This document shows positions 25,130-34,197 of a stretch of DNA of 64,000 nucleotides, piece after piece (position 1 is the stretch's first letter; every line of letters starts with the position of its first letter). The DNA lies in the NCBI RefSeq assembly GCF_900110955.1, contig NZ_FOFR01000001.1, forward strand, positions 62,001-126,000, read 5' to 3'. The DNA comes from Lentzea xinjiangensis. GTDB taxonomy: Bacteria; Actinomycetota; Actinomycetes; Mycobacteriales; Pseudonocardiaceae. A program made the translations under genes and the position numbers. The notes beneath the pieces were generated by a model, which had not been told where the DNA came from, did not search any database, and was given only the letters and a program-made list of their open reading frames with translations.

Positions 25130-26065
25130 CTACCGCAGGGTGATCTGACGGCCCCGCAGGCCGTCCCTGGCGCGCCGCTCGGCGTCGCTCAGCGGCTCGT
25201 CGGAGGCCAGCGCCTCCAGCAGGCGCTTGCCCAGCGCCTCGGCCGGGTCGGCCCACTCGCGCGCGTGCATCTCGCGGTCGAGGTCCCAGACCGGCACCAG
25301 CAGGCCGTGCGCGCGGAACGAACCGGCGTAGCGCGAGCCCTCACCCAGGTCCAGCTCACCGCGGGCGGCCAGGCGCGCCATCGCGGGCAGCAGCTTCTCC
25401 TCCGGCTCCGGCCGCACCCAGCGCAGGTGCGCCTTGTCGCCCGCGTCCACCCAGTACGCGGCCTTCACTCCGGGCGCGTCCACGCGCTCGGTCGGCAGGA
25501 TCGCCGCGTTCGCGCGCTCCAGCGACAGCGCCACCTCGCCCGTGGGCTCGGTGCCCTCCGGCATCCACCAGATGAAGTCGGTGTGCAGCACCGGGACGAT
25601 CTCGGCCTCGGGGTCGAGCAGGTCCTGCAGCCGGCCGGGGTCCTCGCCGTTGTCGGGACCGACGACCGCCAGCACGTCACCGGCCTTCGCCCGCTGCGCC
25701 CACTGCAGCGCCCGCGCGAGGTCGCGGCTGATGTCACCGGAGCGCGTCTGCACCTGCAGGCCCACGAACGGCACGTCGTCGCCGCGGATCAGGCCGGCGG
25801 CGGCCATCGGCAGCACCGTGGCGAGCGTGACCTCGCGACCGTCCTTGACCGGCAGCTTCGCGATCGCCGACGGCACGAACTCGCGCAGCGCGATCAGCTC
25901 GCACTCGGCGGCGAGGCCCTCGAACGGCCGGGACACGATCACGTCGGTCGCGCCGCCGGGCGCGCCGTGGCAGGCCTTGTAGCGCTTGCCGGAGCCGCAC
26001 GGGCAGGGCTGCTTCGGGTTGATCCCGTCCTTGGGTGCGTCCTTGACCGCGGTCCGCTTGGCCAC
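25130..26065 (-). CDS. DUF5926 protein with SEC-C zinc motif
   Basis: 311 residues. Near the N-terminus is a SEC-C metal-binding motif, CPCGSGKRYKACHG, as found at the C-terminus of SecA. The rest is the actinobacterial DUF5926 domain, soluble and of unknown role. The GTG at 26065 follows GAGGAGGGG and is preferred to longer readings. It lies 28 bases downstream of a GDPD gene on the same strand. Confidence 0.88.
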   Translation of the reverse strand: MAKRTAVKDAPKDGINPKQPCPCGSGKRYKACHGAPGGATDVIVSRPFEGLAAECELIALREFVPSAIAKLPVKDGREVTLATVLPMAAAGLIRGDDVPFVGLQVQTRSGDISRDLARALQWAQRAKAGDVLAVVGPDNGEDPGRLQDLLDPEAEIVPVLHTDFIWWMPEGTEPTGEVALSLERANAAILPTERVDAPGVKAAYWVDAGDKAHLRWVRPEPEEKLLPAMARLAARGELDLGEGSRYAGSFRAHGLLVPVWDLDREMHAREWADPAEALGKRLLEALASDEPLSDAERRARDGLRGRQITLR

Positions 26066-26093
26066 CTCGGCCCCTCCTCGTGACTCGGGCTTG

Positions 26094-26864
26094 TCAGGCC
26101 GCCAAGTTAGCCGCCAGCAGGTGGCGGGTGTTCGCCGGGGCGTTCGTCGCGAGGTAGCGGACCCCCAGGTCACGGCACAGCGCGATGTCCTCGGGGCTGT
26201 CCACCGTCCACACGTACGTCTCAAGCCCCGCCCGCCTCGCCCGTTCCACGTAACCGGGGTCGTTGCGCAGCAACCGCACGTTCGGTCCGGTGCAGTGGGC
26301 GAACGACGGCATGGCGCCGCCTCGGTACCAGCTCACCAGTTGCACCGTGCGGACGTCCGGCGCCATCTTCCGGAACACCCTCACGGCCGCCGCGGAGAAC
26401 GACATCATGACGATCTGCTCGTCCAGCCGGTGCCTCTTCAACGCCTCGACGAGCTTGCGCTCGACCTCGTTGCGGTAGCGGACCGGGTGCTTGGTCTCGA
26501 CGAAGAGCTGCACGCCGGTGCCCTTGACCAGGTCCAGCAGCTCGTCGAGCACCAGCAGCCCGGCGGCCTGCCCATGGCGGTGCCAGGTGCCGTAGTCGAA
26601 CTTCCTCAGCTCTTCCAGCGAGAGCGCGCTGACCCTGCCACGGCCGTTCGAAGTACGGGAGAGCGTGCCGTCGTGCACACACACGATCTCACCGTCACGC
26701 GATAGACGGATGTCGCACTCAAGCCCGTCGGCGCCCTCCTGGAGGGCGAGTTCGTACGCGCCGATGGTGTGCTCGGGTCGGTCGGTTGACGCGCCCCGGT
26801 GCGCGATGATCGAAGGCGGTTGCACGAGCAGACAAGATAGATCCCGCACAACAATTTGAGTCAT
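26094..26864 (-). CDS. Glycerophosphodiester phosphodiesterase (cytoplasmic type)
   Basis: 256 residues of TIM-barrel GDPD fold: AHRGAS (catalytic His-Arg), ECDIRLSRDGEIVCVHD (metal-binding Glu/Asp and second His), QLFVETKH (Glu), and the C-terminal YVWTVDSPEDIALCRDLGVR. It hydrolyses deacylated phospholipids to glycerol-3-phosphate and an alcohol. No signal peptide is seen, in contrast to the homologue at 28086-29105. ATG at 26864, with an in-frame GTG nearer the barrel as alternative. Confidence 0.92.
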   Translation of the reverse strand: MTQIVVRDLSCLLVQPPSIIAHRGASTDRPEHTIGAYELALQEGADGLECDIRLSRDGEIVCVHDGTLSRTSNGRGRVSALSLEELRKFDYGTWHRHGQAAGLLVLDELLDLVKGTGVQLFVETKHPVRYRNEVERKLVEALKRHRLDEQIVMMSFSAAAVRVFRKMAPDVRTVQLVSWYRGGAMPSFAHCTGPNVRLLRNDPGYVERARRAGLETYVWTVDSPEDIALCRDLGVRYLATNAPANTRHLLAANLAA

Positions 26865-26914
26865 CAATCAAATGAACGTGGACGAAACGACGATCGCGAC
26901 TTACCGTCCGCCCT

Positions 26915-28099
26915 GTGACGTTCGACCAGCGCGATCCCGCGTTCATCGCCGACCCCTACCCGGCCTTCGCCGCCCTGCGCGAGGCCGGTGAGGTGCACCA
27001 CCACGAGCGGCTGGGCGTCGCCGTCGCCGTCTCGCACGCCGCCTGCTCCACCGTTCTGCGGCACCGCTCGTTCGGGCGAATCTGGTCGGACGTGAAGCCG
27101 GTCGAGCAGTTCACGGCCTTCAACCTGCTGCACCGCAACTCGCTGCTGGAGAACGAGCCGCCCACGCACACCCGCCTGCGCCGCCTGGTCGCCGCCGCGT
27201 TCGGCCGCGGCCACGTCGAGCGCCTGCGCCCGTGGGTCGCCGAGCTGGCCGACCGCCTGGTGGACGAGCTGGTCGCGAAGGTCCACGACCAGGGCCAGGC
27301 CGACCTGCTGGCCCACGTCGCCGCGCCGCTGCCGGTCGAGGTGATCGCGGAGCTGCTCGGCGTGCCCGGCCAGGACCGCTACCTGCTCCAGCCGTGGTCC
27401 AACGCCATCGTGAAGATGTACGAGTACGGCCTGCCCGCCGAGCAGCAGCGGGCGGCCGAACGCGCTGCCGCGGAGTTCGTCGCCTACCTGCGCGAACTGG
27501 TCGCGCTGCGGCGCGTCTCGCCCGGCGCGGACCTCGTCTCCGACCTGGTCGCCGTCACCGACACCGACGGCGCCAAGCTCACCGAGGACGAACTCGTCGC
27601 CACCGCGGTCCTGCTCCTGATGGCGGGCCACGAGGCCACGGTCAACGTGATCGGCAACGGCGTCTACGCCCTGATGCGCCACCGCTCGCAGTGGGAACGC
27701 CTCTCCCCCGCGCTGATGCCCACGGCCGTCGAGGAGCTGATCCGCTTCGACTCGCCCCTGCAGCTCTTCGAACGCACCGCCACCGAACGCGTCGAGATCG
27801 CGGGCCACGTCGTCGAGCCCGGCGAGAAGATCGCCGCCCTCCTCGGCGCGGCCGCACGCGACCCGCTGGTCTTCGCCGACCCGGACATCCTCGACGTCGG
27901 CCGGGAGAAGAACCAGCACCTCGGCTTCGGCATGGGCATCCACTACTGCCTGGGCGCGCCGCTGGCCCGCATCGAGGTGGAGGCGGCGCTGTCCTCGTTG
28001 CACCGCAAGCTGCCCGGCGCCGTGCTGGCCGCCGAACCCGAGCGGCGCGCGGAGTTCGTGATCCGCGGCCTGCACTCCCTGCAGCTCAGCGCGGGATAG
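26915..28099 (+). CDS. Cytochrome P450
   Basis: 394-residue soluble bacterial P450. The I-helix has LMAGHEAT, the K-helix ExxR is EELIR, and the heme-binding loop is GFGMGIHYCLGAPLAR with the thiolate Cys. Substrate is unknown and no ferredoxin or reductase gene is near. Divergent from the GDPD gene and convergent with the secreted GDPD, overlapping the latter's 3' end by 14 bases. Confidence 0.95.
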   Translation: MTFDQRDPAFIADPYPAFAALREAGEVHHHERLGVAVAVSHAACSTVLRHRSFGRIWSDVKPVEQFTAFNLLHRNSLLENEPPTHTRLRRLVAAAFGRGHVERLRPWVAELADRLVDELVAKVHDQGQADLLAHVAAPLPVEVIAELLGVPGQDRYLLQPWSNAIVKMYEYGLPAEQQRAAERAAAEFVAYLRELVALRRVSPGADLVSDLVAVTDTDGAKLTEDELVATAVLLLMAGHEATVNVIGNGVYALMRHRSQWERLSPALMPTAVEELIRFDSPLQLFERTATERVEIAGHVVEPGEKIAALLGAAARDPLVFADPDILDVGREKNQHLGFGMGIHYCLGAPLARIEVEAALSSLHRKLPGAVLAAEPERRAEFVIRGLHSLQLSAG

Positions 28100-29105
28100 C
28101 GGGATACTGCTTCGGCAGCTTGAAGCCGCGCTCCCGCATCACGGTCCTGAGCCGGTCCGGGTAGTCGGTGATGATGCCGTCCACGCCGTCGTCGATCAGC
28201 TTGTGCATCGTCGCGGGGTCGTTCACCGTCCACGGCACCACCTTGAGCCCGTGCCGGTGCGCGTCCCGGACCAGTGCCTTCGTCGTGAACGGGACGTAGT
28301 TCGGGTCGCCGACCTTCCCGTTCTGCGGGTTGCCGTGCACCGGCGACAACGCCTTGGCGCCGAAGGACTTCACGGCCTTCGCCACGCTGCCGCCGAAGTC
28401 GTCCAAGTTCAGCCCGCCGGTCCACGGCGAGCCGGGGCGCAGGAACTCCGGCTGGGTGAGCGCGACCAGCGGGATGCGCGGCTCGACCCGCCTGAGCAGC
28501 ATGAGCGTGCCCCAGTCGAAGGACTGGACGGTCACGTTCGGCAGGAAGCCGGACCGCCGGATCTCGCTGACCGCGCGGTGCACGAACTGCTCGCGCGGCG
28601 CGGTCTCGTGCGGCGCGGCGGCCTCGACCTTGGTCTCGACGTTGAAGCGGACGCCCCACGCGCGGCGCTCGCGCACCAGGTCGAACAGCTCGGCCAGGGT
28701 GGGCATGCGGGCGCCGGGCGAGAGCTCCTGCTCCGGGTACTGCGACCACCGCGTGCTGCCGCAGTCGAGCGTGCGGACCTGGGCGAACGTCAGGTCCTTC
28801 ACGTACTTGCCGGCGTAGGGGAACTCGGGGTCACCGGGGAACGCGGGCGTGGTGTCGAGGCACTTCGCCGGGTTCGTCCTGCGGTCGTGGGTGATGACCT
28901 CGCGGCCGTCCCTGGTGATCTGGAGGTCGAGCTCCAGCGTCGTGACGCCCAGGTCGAGCGCCTTGCCGAACGCCTTGAGCGTGCTCTCGACCGTGAGGCC
29001 GATGCCGCCGCGGTGCGCCTGGAGGTCGAAGCCGGGGTGGGGATGGGCCTGGGCGGCGCCTGGGATGGCCATCGCGATCACCAGTGCCCCGATGAGTGTC
29101 CGCAT
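28086..29105 (-). CDS. Secreted glycerophosphodiester phosphodiesterase
   Basis: 339 residues. The N-terminus is a Sec signal peptide (MRTLIGALVIAMAIPGAAQA), then the GDPD barrel begins DLQAHRGGIGLTVESTLKA, with ELDLQITRDGREVITHD for the metal site and a C-terminal WTVNDPATMHKLIDDGVDGI. Extracellular enzyme for phosphate or glycerol scavenging from lipid head groups or teichoic-acid-like polymers. The ATG at 29105 is chosen by the signal peptide; the much longer in-frame reading upstream is a shadow of the DUF4328 gene. Confidence 0.93.
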   Translation of the reverse strand: MRTLIGALVIAMAIPGAAQAHPHPGFDLQAHRGGIGLTVESTLKAFGKALDLGVTTLELDLQITRDGREVITHDRRTNPAKCLDTTPAFPGDPEFPYAGKYVKDLTFAQVRTLDCGSTRWSQYPEQELSPGARMPTLAELFDLVRERRAWGVRFNVETKVEAAAPHETAPREQFVHRAVSEIRRSGFLPNVTVQSFDWGTLMLLRRVEPRIPLVALTQPEFLRPGSPWTGGLNLDDFGGSVAKAVKSFGAKALSPVHGNPQNGKVGDPNYVPFTTKALVRDAHRHGLKVVPWTVNDPATMHKLIDDGVDGIITDYPDRLRTVMRERGFKLPKQYPAIPR

Positions 29106-29173
29106 GCCCCTCAACCTGGCACCCGCGTCCGGCCCCCGAAAGGGCCTGGCGCACGAACGTCGGTTGAACAGGT

Positions 29174-30079
29174 TCAGCGCGGCGAGCCGGAGGCCCGGAT
29201 CGGCCGCAGCGGCGGTTCGGGAGCGTCCTTCACCTCGACCACGCGCATCAGCCGCACGGACGCGGCGTCCACCGGCAGCAGCAGGGTGGTGATCCGCCGG
29301 ACCACCAGCGCGGTCGTGATCGCGACCCCGGCCAGCGCCAGGTCGGCGAACGCGTGCAGCAGCACCCCGTCGGCCAGGGCCTGGGTGCTGTCGCGGAACG
29401 ACCACAGCACCGAGGTCGTGAACATCAGCGCCGAGGCGATCCACAGGCCCCACCACCAGCGCAGCAACCTCGACGGCCGGGGGCGTTCGCCGGCCGGGCG
29501 GCGCGCCACCGCGTGTTCGAGCTCGGCGAGCACCGAGCCGGGCACGACGAGGTTGAGACCGGGCACGAGCAGACCGGCGACCGCGGCCGTGTCCGAGCGG
29601 GACGGGCCGTAGCCCGCCAGCGTCGCGGCCACGTTGCGCGCCCGGCGCACCCACAGCAACGTCAGCACCAGCGACAGCACGCAGCCGGTGACCATGATGG
29701 CCGACGACGACACCACCATCGCGTCGGACGCGCTGACCACGCCGGCCGACAGGGCGCCGAAGCGGCTCATCGCGACCAGGACGTACCGCCAGACCTCGGA
29801 CAACGCGCCCCAGACCGCGACGAAGCCGAGCAGCCACAGCGAGTTCTGCGCCGTGCGGCCCAGGCGGCGCACGCCGTCGACCGAGTCGGCCCGCCCCACG
29901 GCGCCGGGCACCGCCGTCGGCCAGCGCCACGCCAGCAGCGGGAAGCCCCAGCGCGGCGGAGCCGGGTAGCGCGGCGGGCCGCCGTAGGACAGCCGCTGCG
30001 GGCGGGACCGCGGCTGCGGGTGGGCACCGGGTGGCGGAGTCGCCACCCAGTCCACGCGCATCGGCTGCAGCGGCTGCAC
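29174..30079 (-). CDS. DUF4328 domain membrane protein
   Basis: 301 residues. A Pro/Arg-rich cytoplasmic N-terminus of about 50 residues is followed by six or so hydrophobic segments typical of DUF4328, with the conserved LVPGLNLVVPGSVLAELEHA and WWGLWIASA segments. Function unknown. The GTG start comes two bases after the rhodanese stop, indicating an operon; ATG at 30061 is an alternative. Confidence 0.85.
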   Translation of the reverse strand: MQPLQPMRVDWVATPPPGAHPQPRSRPQRLSYGGPPRYPAPPRWGFPLLAWRWPTAVPGAVGRADSVDGVRRLGRTAQNSLWLLGFVAVWGALSEVWRYVLVAMSRFGALSAGVVSASDAMVVSSSAIMVTGCVLSLVLTLLWVRRARNVAATLAGYGPSRSDTAAVAGLLVPGLNLVVPGSVLAELEHAVARRPAGERPRPSRLLRWWWGLWIASALMFTTSVLWSFRDSTQALADGVLLHAFADLALAGVAITTALVVRRITTLLLPVDAASVRLMRVVEVKDAPEPPLRPIRASGSPR

Positions 30080-30081
30080 GG

Positions 30082-30420
30082 TCAGATGACCTCGGGGGCC
30101 ATGCCGTCCGCGCCGCCCTCGAGCGGACGGCCGGCGGCCTCCCAGTGCTGCATGCCGCCCTCGACGTTGACGGCTTCCCAGCCGTTCTGGTTGAGGTACT
30201 GGGTCACTCGGGCGGAACGGCCACCGGCGCGGCAGACGACGTAGAGCTGCACGTCGTTCGGCACCTCCTCGAGCCGGGCGGCGATCTCACTCATCGGGAT
30301 GTGCAGCGCGCCGGGCGCATGGCCCGCGTCCCACTCGTCCTGCTCGCGCACGTCCAGCAGGACGGCGCCTTCCGGCAGCACGGCGGGGACTTCAGCGATC
30401 TCCACGCTTGGAACAGTCAC
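30082..30420 (-). CDS. Single-domain rhodanese-like protein
   Basis: 112 residues. Rhodanese fold with LLDVREQDEWDAGHAPGA and the active-site loop VVCRAGGRSA, Cys63 being the persulfide-forming residue. Probably a sulfur carrier or sulfurtransferase. GTG start; coupled to the DUF4328 gene downstream. Confidence 0.93.
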   Translation of the reverse strand: MTVPSVEIAEVPAVLPEGAVLLDVREQDEWDAGHAPGALHIPMSEIAARLEEVPNDVQLYVVCRAGGRSARVTQYLNQNGWEAVNVEGGMQHWEAAGRPLEGGADGMAPEVI

Positions 30421-30485
30421 GCCGTAGATGGTGCCATGCCGGAGGTTGCACGGACGTGAACCTCCGGCACGGCACCCCCCGGTCC

Positions 30486-31391
30486 CTACTCCGCGAAGAC
30501 GGGACCGAGCCTCGAGAACTGCTCTTCGGACAACGGCAGCGTCGGACGACCGGCACCGGTGCGCCGCGACGCACCGGGGTTCTGCGGGTCGTCGGCGAGG
30601 TAGTCCGGGCTGCCGAAGTTGCGCAGTTCGACCTGGATCAGCGAGGTGTCCACGCGGTAGACCCTCAGCACCTGCACCAGCGACTGGAAGGGCTCGTACG
30701 GCCGGACGCCGTGCAGCTGCGCGATCGAGCCGTCCGACTCGAGCCGCCGGGCGGGCTCGCAGTCACCGGTCTCCCACAGCGCGTCGTTCGCGGCCGCCAG
30801 CGGGGTGCCGGTGAACCTGCCGACGGTGATCCTGATGCTGCCGGTCCCCCGGGAGTCGGACACGTCGGCCTCGTAGCTGGTGCTCGTCGCGTTGGGCGTG
30901 GCGGCACCGACGGTGACCTCCGGCAGCACCTTGCGCGCGTCCTCGAGCCACTTGTCGACGGCCTCGGGGTTGAACGCCACCGCGCCCACGTCCGTCTTGG
31001 CCGGTCGATCCGTCGGCTTGATGAGGCAGAGGGGGATGTCGACCGCGGCCCGGCCGGGAGGCGGCGGAGCGCTCGCGGCGGGCGACCACGTCTCGTACGG
31101 GATCCGCGGCGCGGTGGCGACCCTGGGCCAGGCCGCGGTGTGCTCCGCGGTGTGCTCCACCGTGGCAGGTCCGTAGTCCGGCCGGTCCGCCGGCGTGGGG
31201 TCCGGTGCGGCGTGGTTCAGCGTGGTGGCACCGATGCCGATGCCCGCCACCACGGCGACCACGCCGAGCACCGCCCCCGCGCGCTGGGCGAGCACCCGCC
31301 GCCGGCCGCGCTTGAGGACGACGTCCAGCGTCGTCGTGGGAGGGGGTGCGGAGACGTCGAGAGCTCCGCGCAGCTCTTCTTCGAGGTTCAT
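30486..31391 (-). CDS. Membrane-anchored protein co-encoded with SigE-type sigma factor
   Basis: 301 residues. About 40 cytoplasmic residues (EEELRGALDVSAPPPTTTLD) precede one membrane span (AGAVLGVVAVVAGIGIGATT) and a long extracytoplasmic domain of unknown fold. The start overlaps the sigma stop (ATGA), the arrangement of sigma/anti-sigma pairs, so it may restrain the sigma factor, although no zinc-binding HxxxCxxC is present. Alternatively it is an effector expressed with it. Confidence 0.82.
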   Translation of the reverse strand: MNLEEELRGALDVSAPPPTTTLDVVLKRGRRRVLAQRAGAVLGVVAVVAGIGIGATTLNHAAPDPTPADRPDYGPATVEHTAEHTAAWPRVATAPRIPYETWSPAASAPPPPGRAAVDIPLCLIKPTDRPAKTDVGAVAFNPEAVDKWLEDARKVLPEVTVGAATPNATSTSYEADVSDSRGTGSIRITVGRFTGTPLAAANDALWETGDCEPARRLESDGSIAQLHGVRPYEPFQSLVQVLRVYRVDTSLIQVELRNFGSPDYLADDPQNPGASRRTGAGRPTLPLSEEQFSRLGPVFAE

Positions 31392-31882
31392 CGAGCACAC
31401 TCCGAGTTCATCGGCTCGCCGTACGCCTCGCGGAGCGCAGCCAAGCCCCTGGCCGTCTGACTTTTGACGTTGCCGATCGAACAGCCCAGCTCAGCCGCCG
31501 TCTGCTCGATGGACAGGTCGTGCACGAACCGCAGCACGAGCGCTGCCCGCTGCTTCGGCGGCACCTGCAGCAGCGCCGCGTTCAGCCGGGCGTCGGGGTC
31601 GGAGAAGCCGCCGCCGACGCCGCGTTCGGGCAGGTCGGCGAACGGGCGTTCGCGTTCGCGGCCACGACGCCTGCCGTCGAGGAACAGGCGCGTCACGATG
31701 GTCCTGACGTACGCCTCCGCTGTTTCGCGCCGGATGACCGGCCACTTCGCGTACGCCTTCACGAATGCGTTCTGCGCGAGCTCTTCGGCTTCCGACCAGT
31801 CCCCGCACAGCGCGTACGCCGCGCGGCGGGCCCAGTCGAACCTGCTCGTGAAGAACTCCGAGAACTCCTCGTCCCGTCGCAC
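31388..31882 (-). CDS. SigE-family ECF sigma factor
   Basis: 164 residues: region 2 (RRAAYALCGDWSEAEELAQN, AFVKAYAKWP) and region 4 (SIEQTAAELGCSIGNVKSQT). Typical of the short SigE group of actinobacteria. The GTG at 31882 is preferred because it gives the usual MRRDEEF-type start after GGGGGA; a longer reading begins at 31918. Followed with ATGA overlap by the membrane protein gene. Confidence 0.92.
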   Translation of the reverse strand: MRRDEEFSEFFTSRFDWARRAAYALCGDWSEAEELAQNAFVKAYAKWPVIRRETAEAYVRTIVTRLFLDGRRRGRERERPFADLPERGVGGGFSDPDARLNAALLQVPPKQRAALVLRFVHDLSIEQTAAELGCSIGNVKSQTARGLAALREAYGEPMNSECAR

Positions 31883-31999
31883 TCCGGTCCCCCAAGTTTG
31901 TGCTGCGTCCGCGTTCACTACGCGGTCAGCACCGGCAGGGTTGCACGCACGGAAAACGGGCCGCCCCCGGAGAGGGACGGCCCGTTCGCGGAACTGCCG

Positions 32000-33592
32000 C
32001 TAGTGCGCGATGGCCTTCTCGGCGCCCGCACCGGTGAGGGAGCGGACCTCCATCTCGGCCTGCTTGACGGGGTCGGCCTTGTCCTTCGACAGGATCGTGC
32101 CGACGTAGCCGAGCAGGAACGCGACCGGGATCGAGACGATGCCGGGGTTCGACAGCGGGAACAGGTCGAAGTCGGCGTTCTTGAACATCGACGTCGGCGT
32201 GCCGGAGACGGCGGGCGACAGGACGATCAGCGTGATCGTCACGGCCAGACCGCCGTAGATGCTCCACAGCGCGCCCGAGGTGTTGAACCTCTTCCAGAAC
32301 AGCGAGTAGAGGATCGTCGGCAGGTTCGCCGAGGCGGCGACCGCGAAGGCCAGCGCCACGAGGAACGCGATGTTCTGGCCGTTGGCGATGATGCCGCCGC
32401 CGATGGACACGAGACCGATCACGATCGCGGTGATGCGGGCGACCTTGACCTCGGAGTCCTTGTCCTCCGCCTGGCCCTTCTTGATGATGTTGGCGTAGAT
32501 GTCGTGCGCGAACGACGCCGACGCCGTGATGGTCAGACCGGCGACCACCGCGAGGATCGTCGCGAACGCGACCGCCGCGATCAGGCCGAGCAGGATCGGG
32601 CCACCCAGCTCCAGCGCGAGCAGCGGGGCGGCCGAGTTGGCCTTGCCGGGTGCCGCGTTGATCCTGTCCGGACCGACGAGCGCACCGGCGCCGTAGCCCA
32701 GGACCAGGGTGAACAGGTAGAAGATGCCGATCAGCCAGATCGCCCACACCACCGAGCGACGGGCTTCCTTCGCCGTGGGCACGGTGTAGAAGCGCATCAG
32801 GATGTGCGGCAGACCCGCGGTGCCGAGCACCAGGGCCAGCGCCAGCGAGAGGAAGTCGAGCTTGCTGGTGCCGGTCTTGCCGTACTGCAGGCCGGGGCCG
32901 AGGAGCTTCTCGCCCGCCTTCGGCGCGGCGTCGACCGCGGCACCGAGCACGGAGGAGAGGTTGAAGCCGTACTTGCCGAGCACCCAGACGGTCATGATGC
33001 CCGCGCCGGCGATCAGCAGGACGGCCTTGATGATCTGCACCCAGGTGGTGCCCTTCATGCCGCCGATGAGGACGTAGGCGATCATCAGGGCGCCGACCAC
33101 GGCGATGACCAGCGCCTGGCCCCCCGCGCCCGTGATGCCGAGCAGCAGGGCGACGAGACCACCGGCACCGGCCATCTGGGCCAGCAGGTAGAAGAACGAG
33201 ACGGCCATCGTCGAGGTGGCGGCGGCCGCGCGGACCGGGCGCTGGCGCATCCGGAAGCTCAGCACGTCGCCCATCGTGTACTTGCCCGTGTTGCGCAGCA
33301 GCTCCGCGACCAGCAGCAACGCGATGAGCCACGCCACCAGGAAGCCGATGGAGTACAGGAAGCCGTCGTAGCCGTTGAGCGCGATGGCGCCCGCGATGCC
33401 GAGGAACGACGCCGCGGAGAGGTAGTCACCGGCGATCGCGATGCCGTTCTGCGGGCCGGTGAACGCGCGGCCGGCGGCGAGGTAGTCCGCGGCGGTCTTC
33501 GTGTTGCGGCTCGCCCGGATGACCACGAACAGCGTGACCAGGACGAAGACGCCGAAGATGCTGATGTTGAGGATCGGGCTGGACTCGTTCAC
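32000..33592 (-). CDS. Sodium:solute symporter, acetate/pyruvate type (ActP/MctC-like)
   Basis: 530 residues, about 13 membrane spans, sodium/solute symporter family. Motifs include ADYLAAGRAF, IAIAGDYLSAASFLGIAGAI and GLPHILMRFYTV, as in ActP and the corynebacterial MctC carrier of acetate, pyruvate and propionate. The GTG start overlaps the DUF485 stop by four bases. The LytS/LytTR two-component genes, a second symporter and lutABC nearby support uptake of short carboxylates. Confidence 0.93.
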   Translation of the reverse strand: MNESSPILNISIFGVFVLVTLFVVIRASRNTKTAADYLAAGRAFTGPQNGIAIAGDYLSAASFLGIAGAIALNGYDGFLYSIGFLVAWLIALLLVAELLRNTGKYTMGDVLSFRMRQRPVRAAAATSTMAVSFFYLLAQMAGAGGLVALLLGITGAGGQALVIAVVGALMIAYVLIGGMKGTTWVQIIKAVLLIAGAGIMTVWVLGKYGFNLSSVLGAAVDAAPKAGEKLLGPGLQYGKTGTSKLDFLSLALALVLGTAGLPHILMRFYTVPTAKEARRSVVWAIWLIGIFYLFTLVLGYGAGALVGPDRINAAPGKANSAAPLLALELGGPILLGLIAAVAFATILAVVAGLTITASASFAHDIYANIIKKGQAEDKDSEVKVARITAIVIGLVSIGGGIIANGQNIAFLVALAFAVAASANLPTILYSLFWKRFNTSGALWSIYGGLAVTITLIVLSPAVSGTPTSMFKNADFDLFPLSNPGIVSIPVAFLLGYVGTILSKDKADPVKQAEMEVRSLTGAGAEKAIAH

Positions 33593-33939
33593 TTGCCGCC
33601 TCCCTCGATCTCGTTGCGGAGCTTCTCCGCCAGCGGGTCGAGGTTCTTGTTGGCGTGCCGCACGTACAGCGTCGTGATGACGAAGGTCGACACGAACTGC
33701 AGCAGGCCGAAGATGAGCCCGACGTTGATGTTGCCGATCACCTTCGTGGACATGAAGCCGTGCGCGTAGTCCGCGAGCAGCACGTACAGCAGGTACCACG
33801 CCAGGAACAGGCCGGAGACGGGGAAGACGAACTTGCGCAGACGGCTCTTCAGCTGCGCGAAGTCGTCGCTTGCTTGTACTTCGACCCACTTCTGCGCATC
33901 GGGCTCTGATTCGCTCGGGGTGTGTTCGACAGTGCTCAC
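33589..33939 (-). CDS. DUF485 membrane protein, partner of SSS symporter
   Basis: 116 residues, two membrane spans (VFPVSGLFLAWYLLYVLLAD and VGLIFGLLQFVSTFVITTLY). DUF485 proteins are always found with ActP-type symporters and may stabilise or modulate them. The GTG at 33939 follows GAGGAGGGG, giving a normal-length protein; the longer frame to 34047 is unlikely. Overlaps the symporter start. Confidence 0.92.
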   Translation of the reverse strand: MSTVEHTPSESEPDAQKWVEVQASDDFAQLKSRLRKFVFPVSGLFLAWYLLYVLLADYAHGFMSTKVIGNINVGLIFGLLQFVSTFVITTLYVRHANKNLDPLAEKLRNEIEGGGK

Positions 33940-34149
33940 AGTCCCCTCCTCGCGGTACTGGTCGTGGGTGTCAGCAACGTGACGTGCACGTAATGCCTCC
34001 AGGTGCGGTCCGTTCTTGGTCACGAACCGTATGGAGACTTGAGTCACTCAGGTAAGGCTCTGTTCGAGGCGTTGCGCCCAGCAGTCGGGTGATGCGACGA
34101 ACGGTCAGTATGCGTAGACGAATAGCACTCTGCGTGACGGCAAGCACCG

Positions 34150-34185
34150 TTCACCGATTCGAGTGGCCTAATTTCACCCATTCGA
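34150..34185. promoter_or_regulatory. Pair of 13-bp direct repeats upstream of DUF485-symporter operon
   Basis: TTCACCGATTCGA (34150-34162) and TTCACCCATTCGA (34173-34185) differ at one base and start 23 bases apart, about two helical turns. LytTR-type response regulators bind direct repeats with this geometry, and a LytTR regulator is encoded 2.3 kb away. The site is 210-250 bases upstream of the DUF485 start. Confidence 0.5.
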
Positions 34186-34197
34186 AACAGCGACTAC

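Noticed and set aside
26915..28099. Secondary-metabolite gene cluster centred on the P450
   Set aside because: No PKS, NRPS, terpene or RiPP biosynthetic genes lie near; a lone P450 is not enough.
29106..29930. N-terminal extension of the secreted GDPD by 275 codons
   Set aside because: It is antisense-frame composition over the DUF4328 gene, and a good signal peptide begins at 29105.
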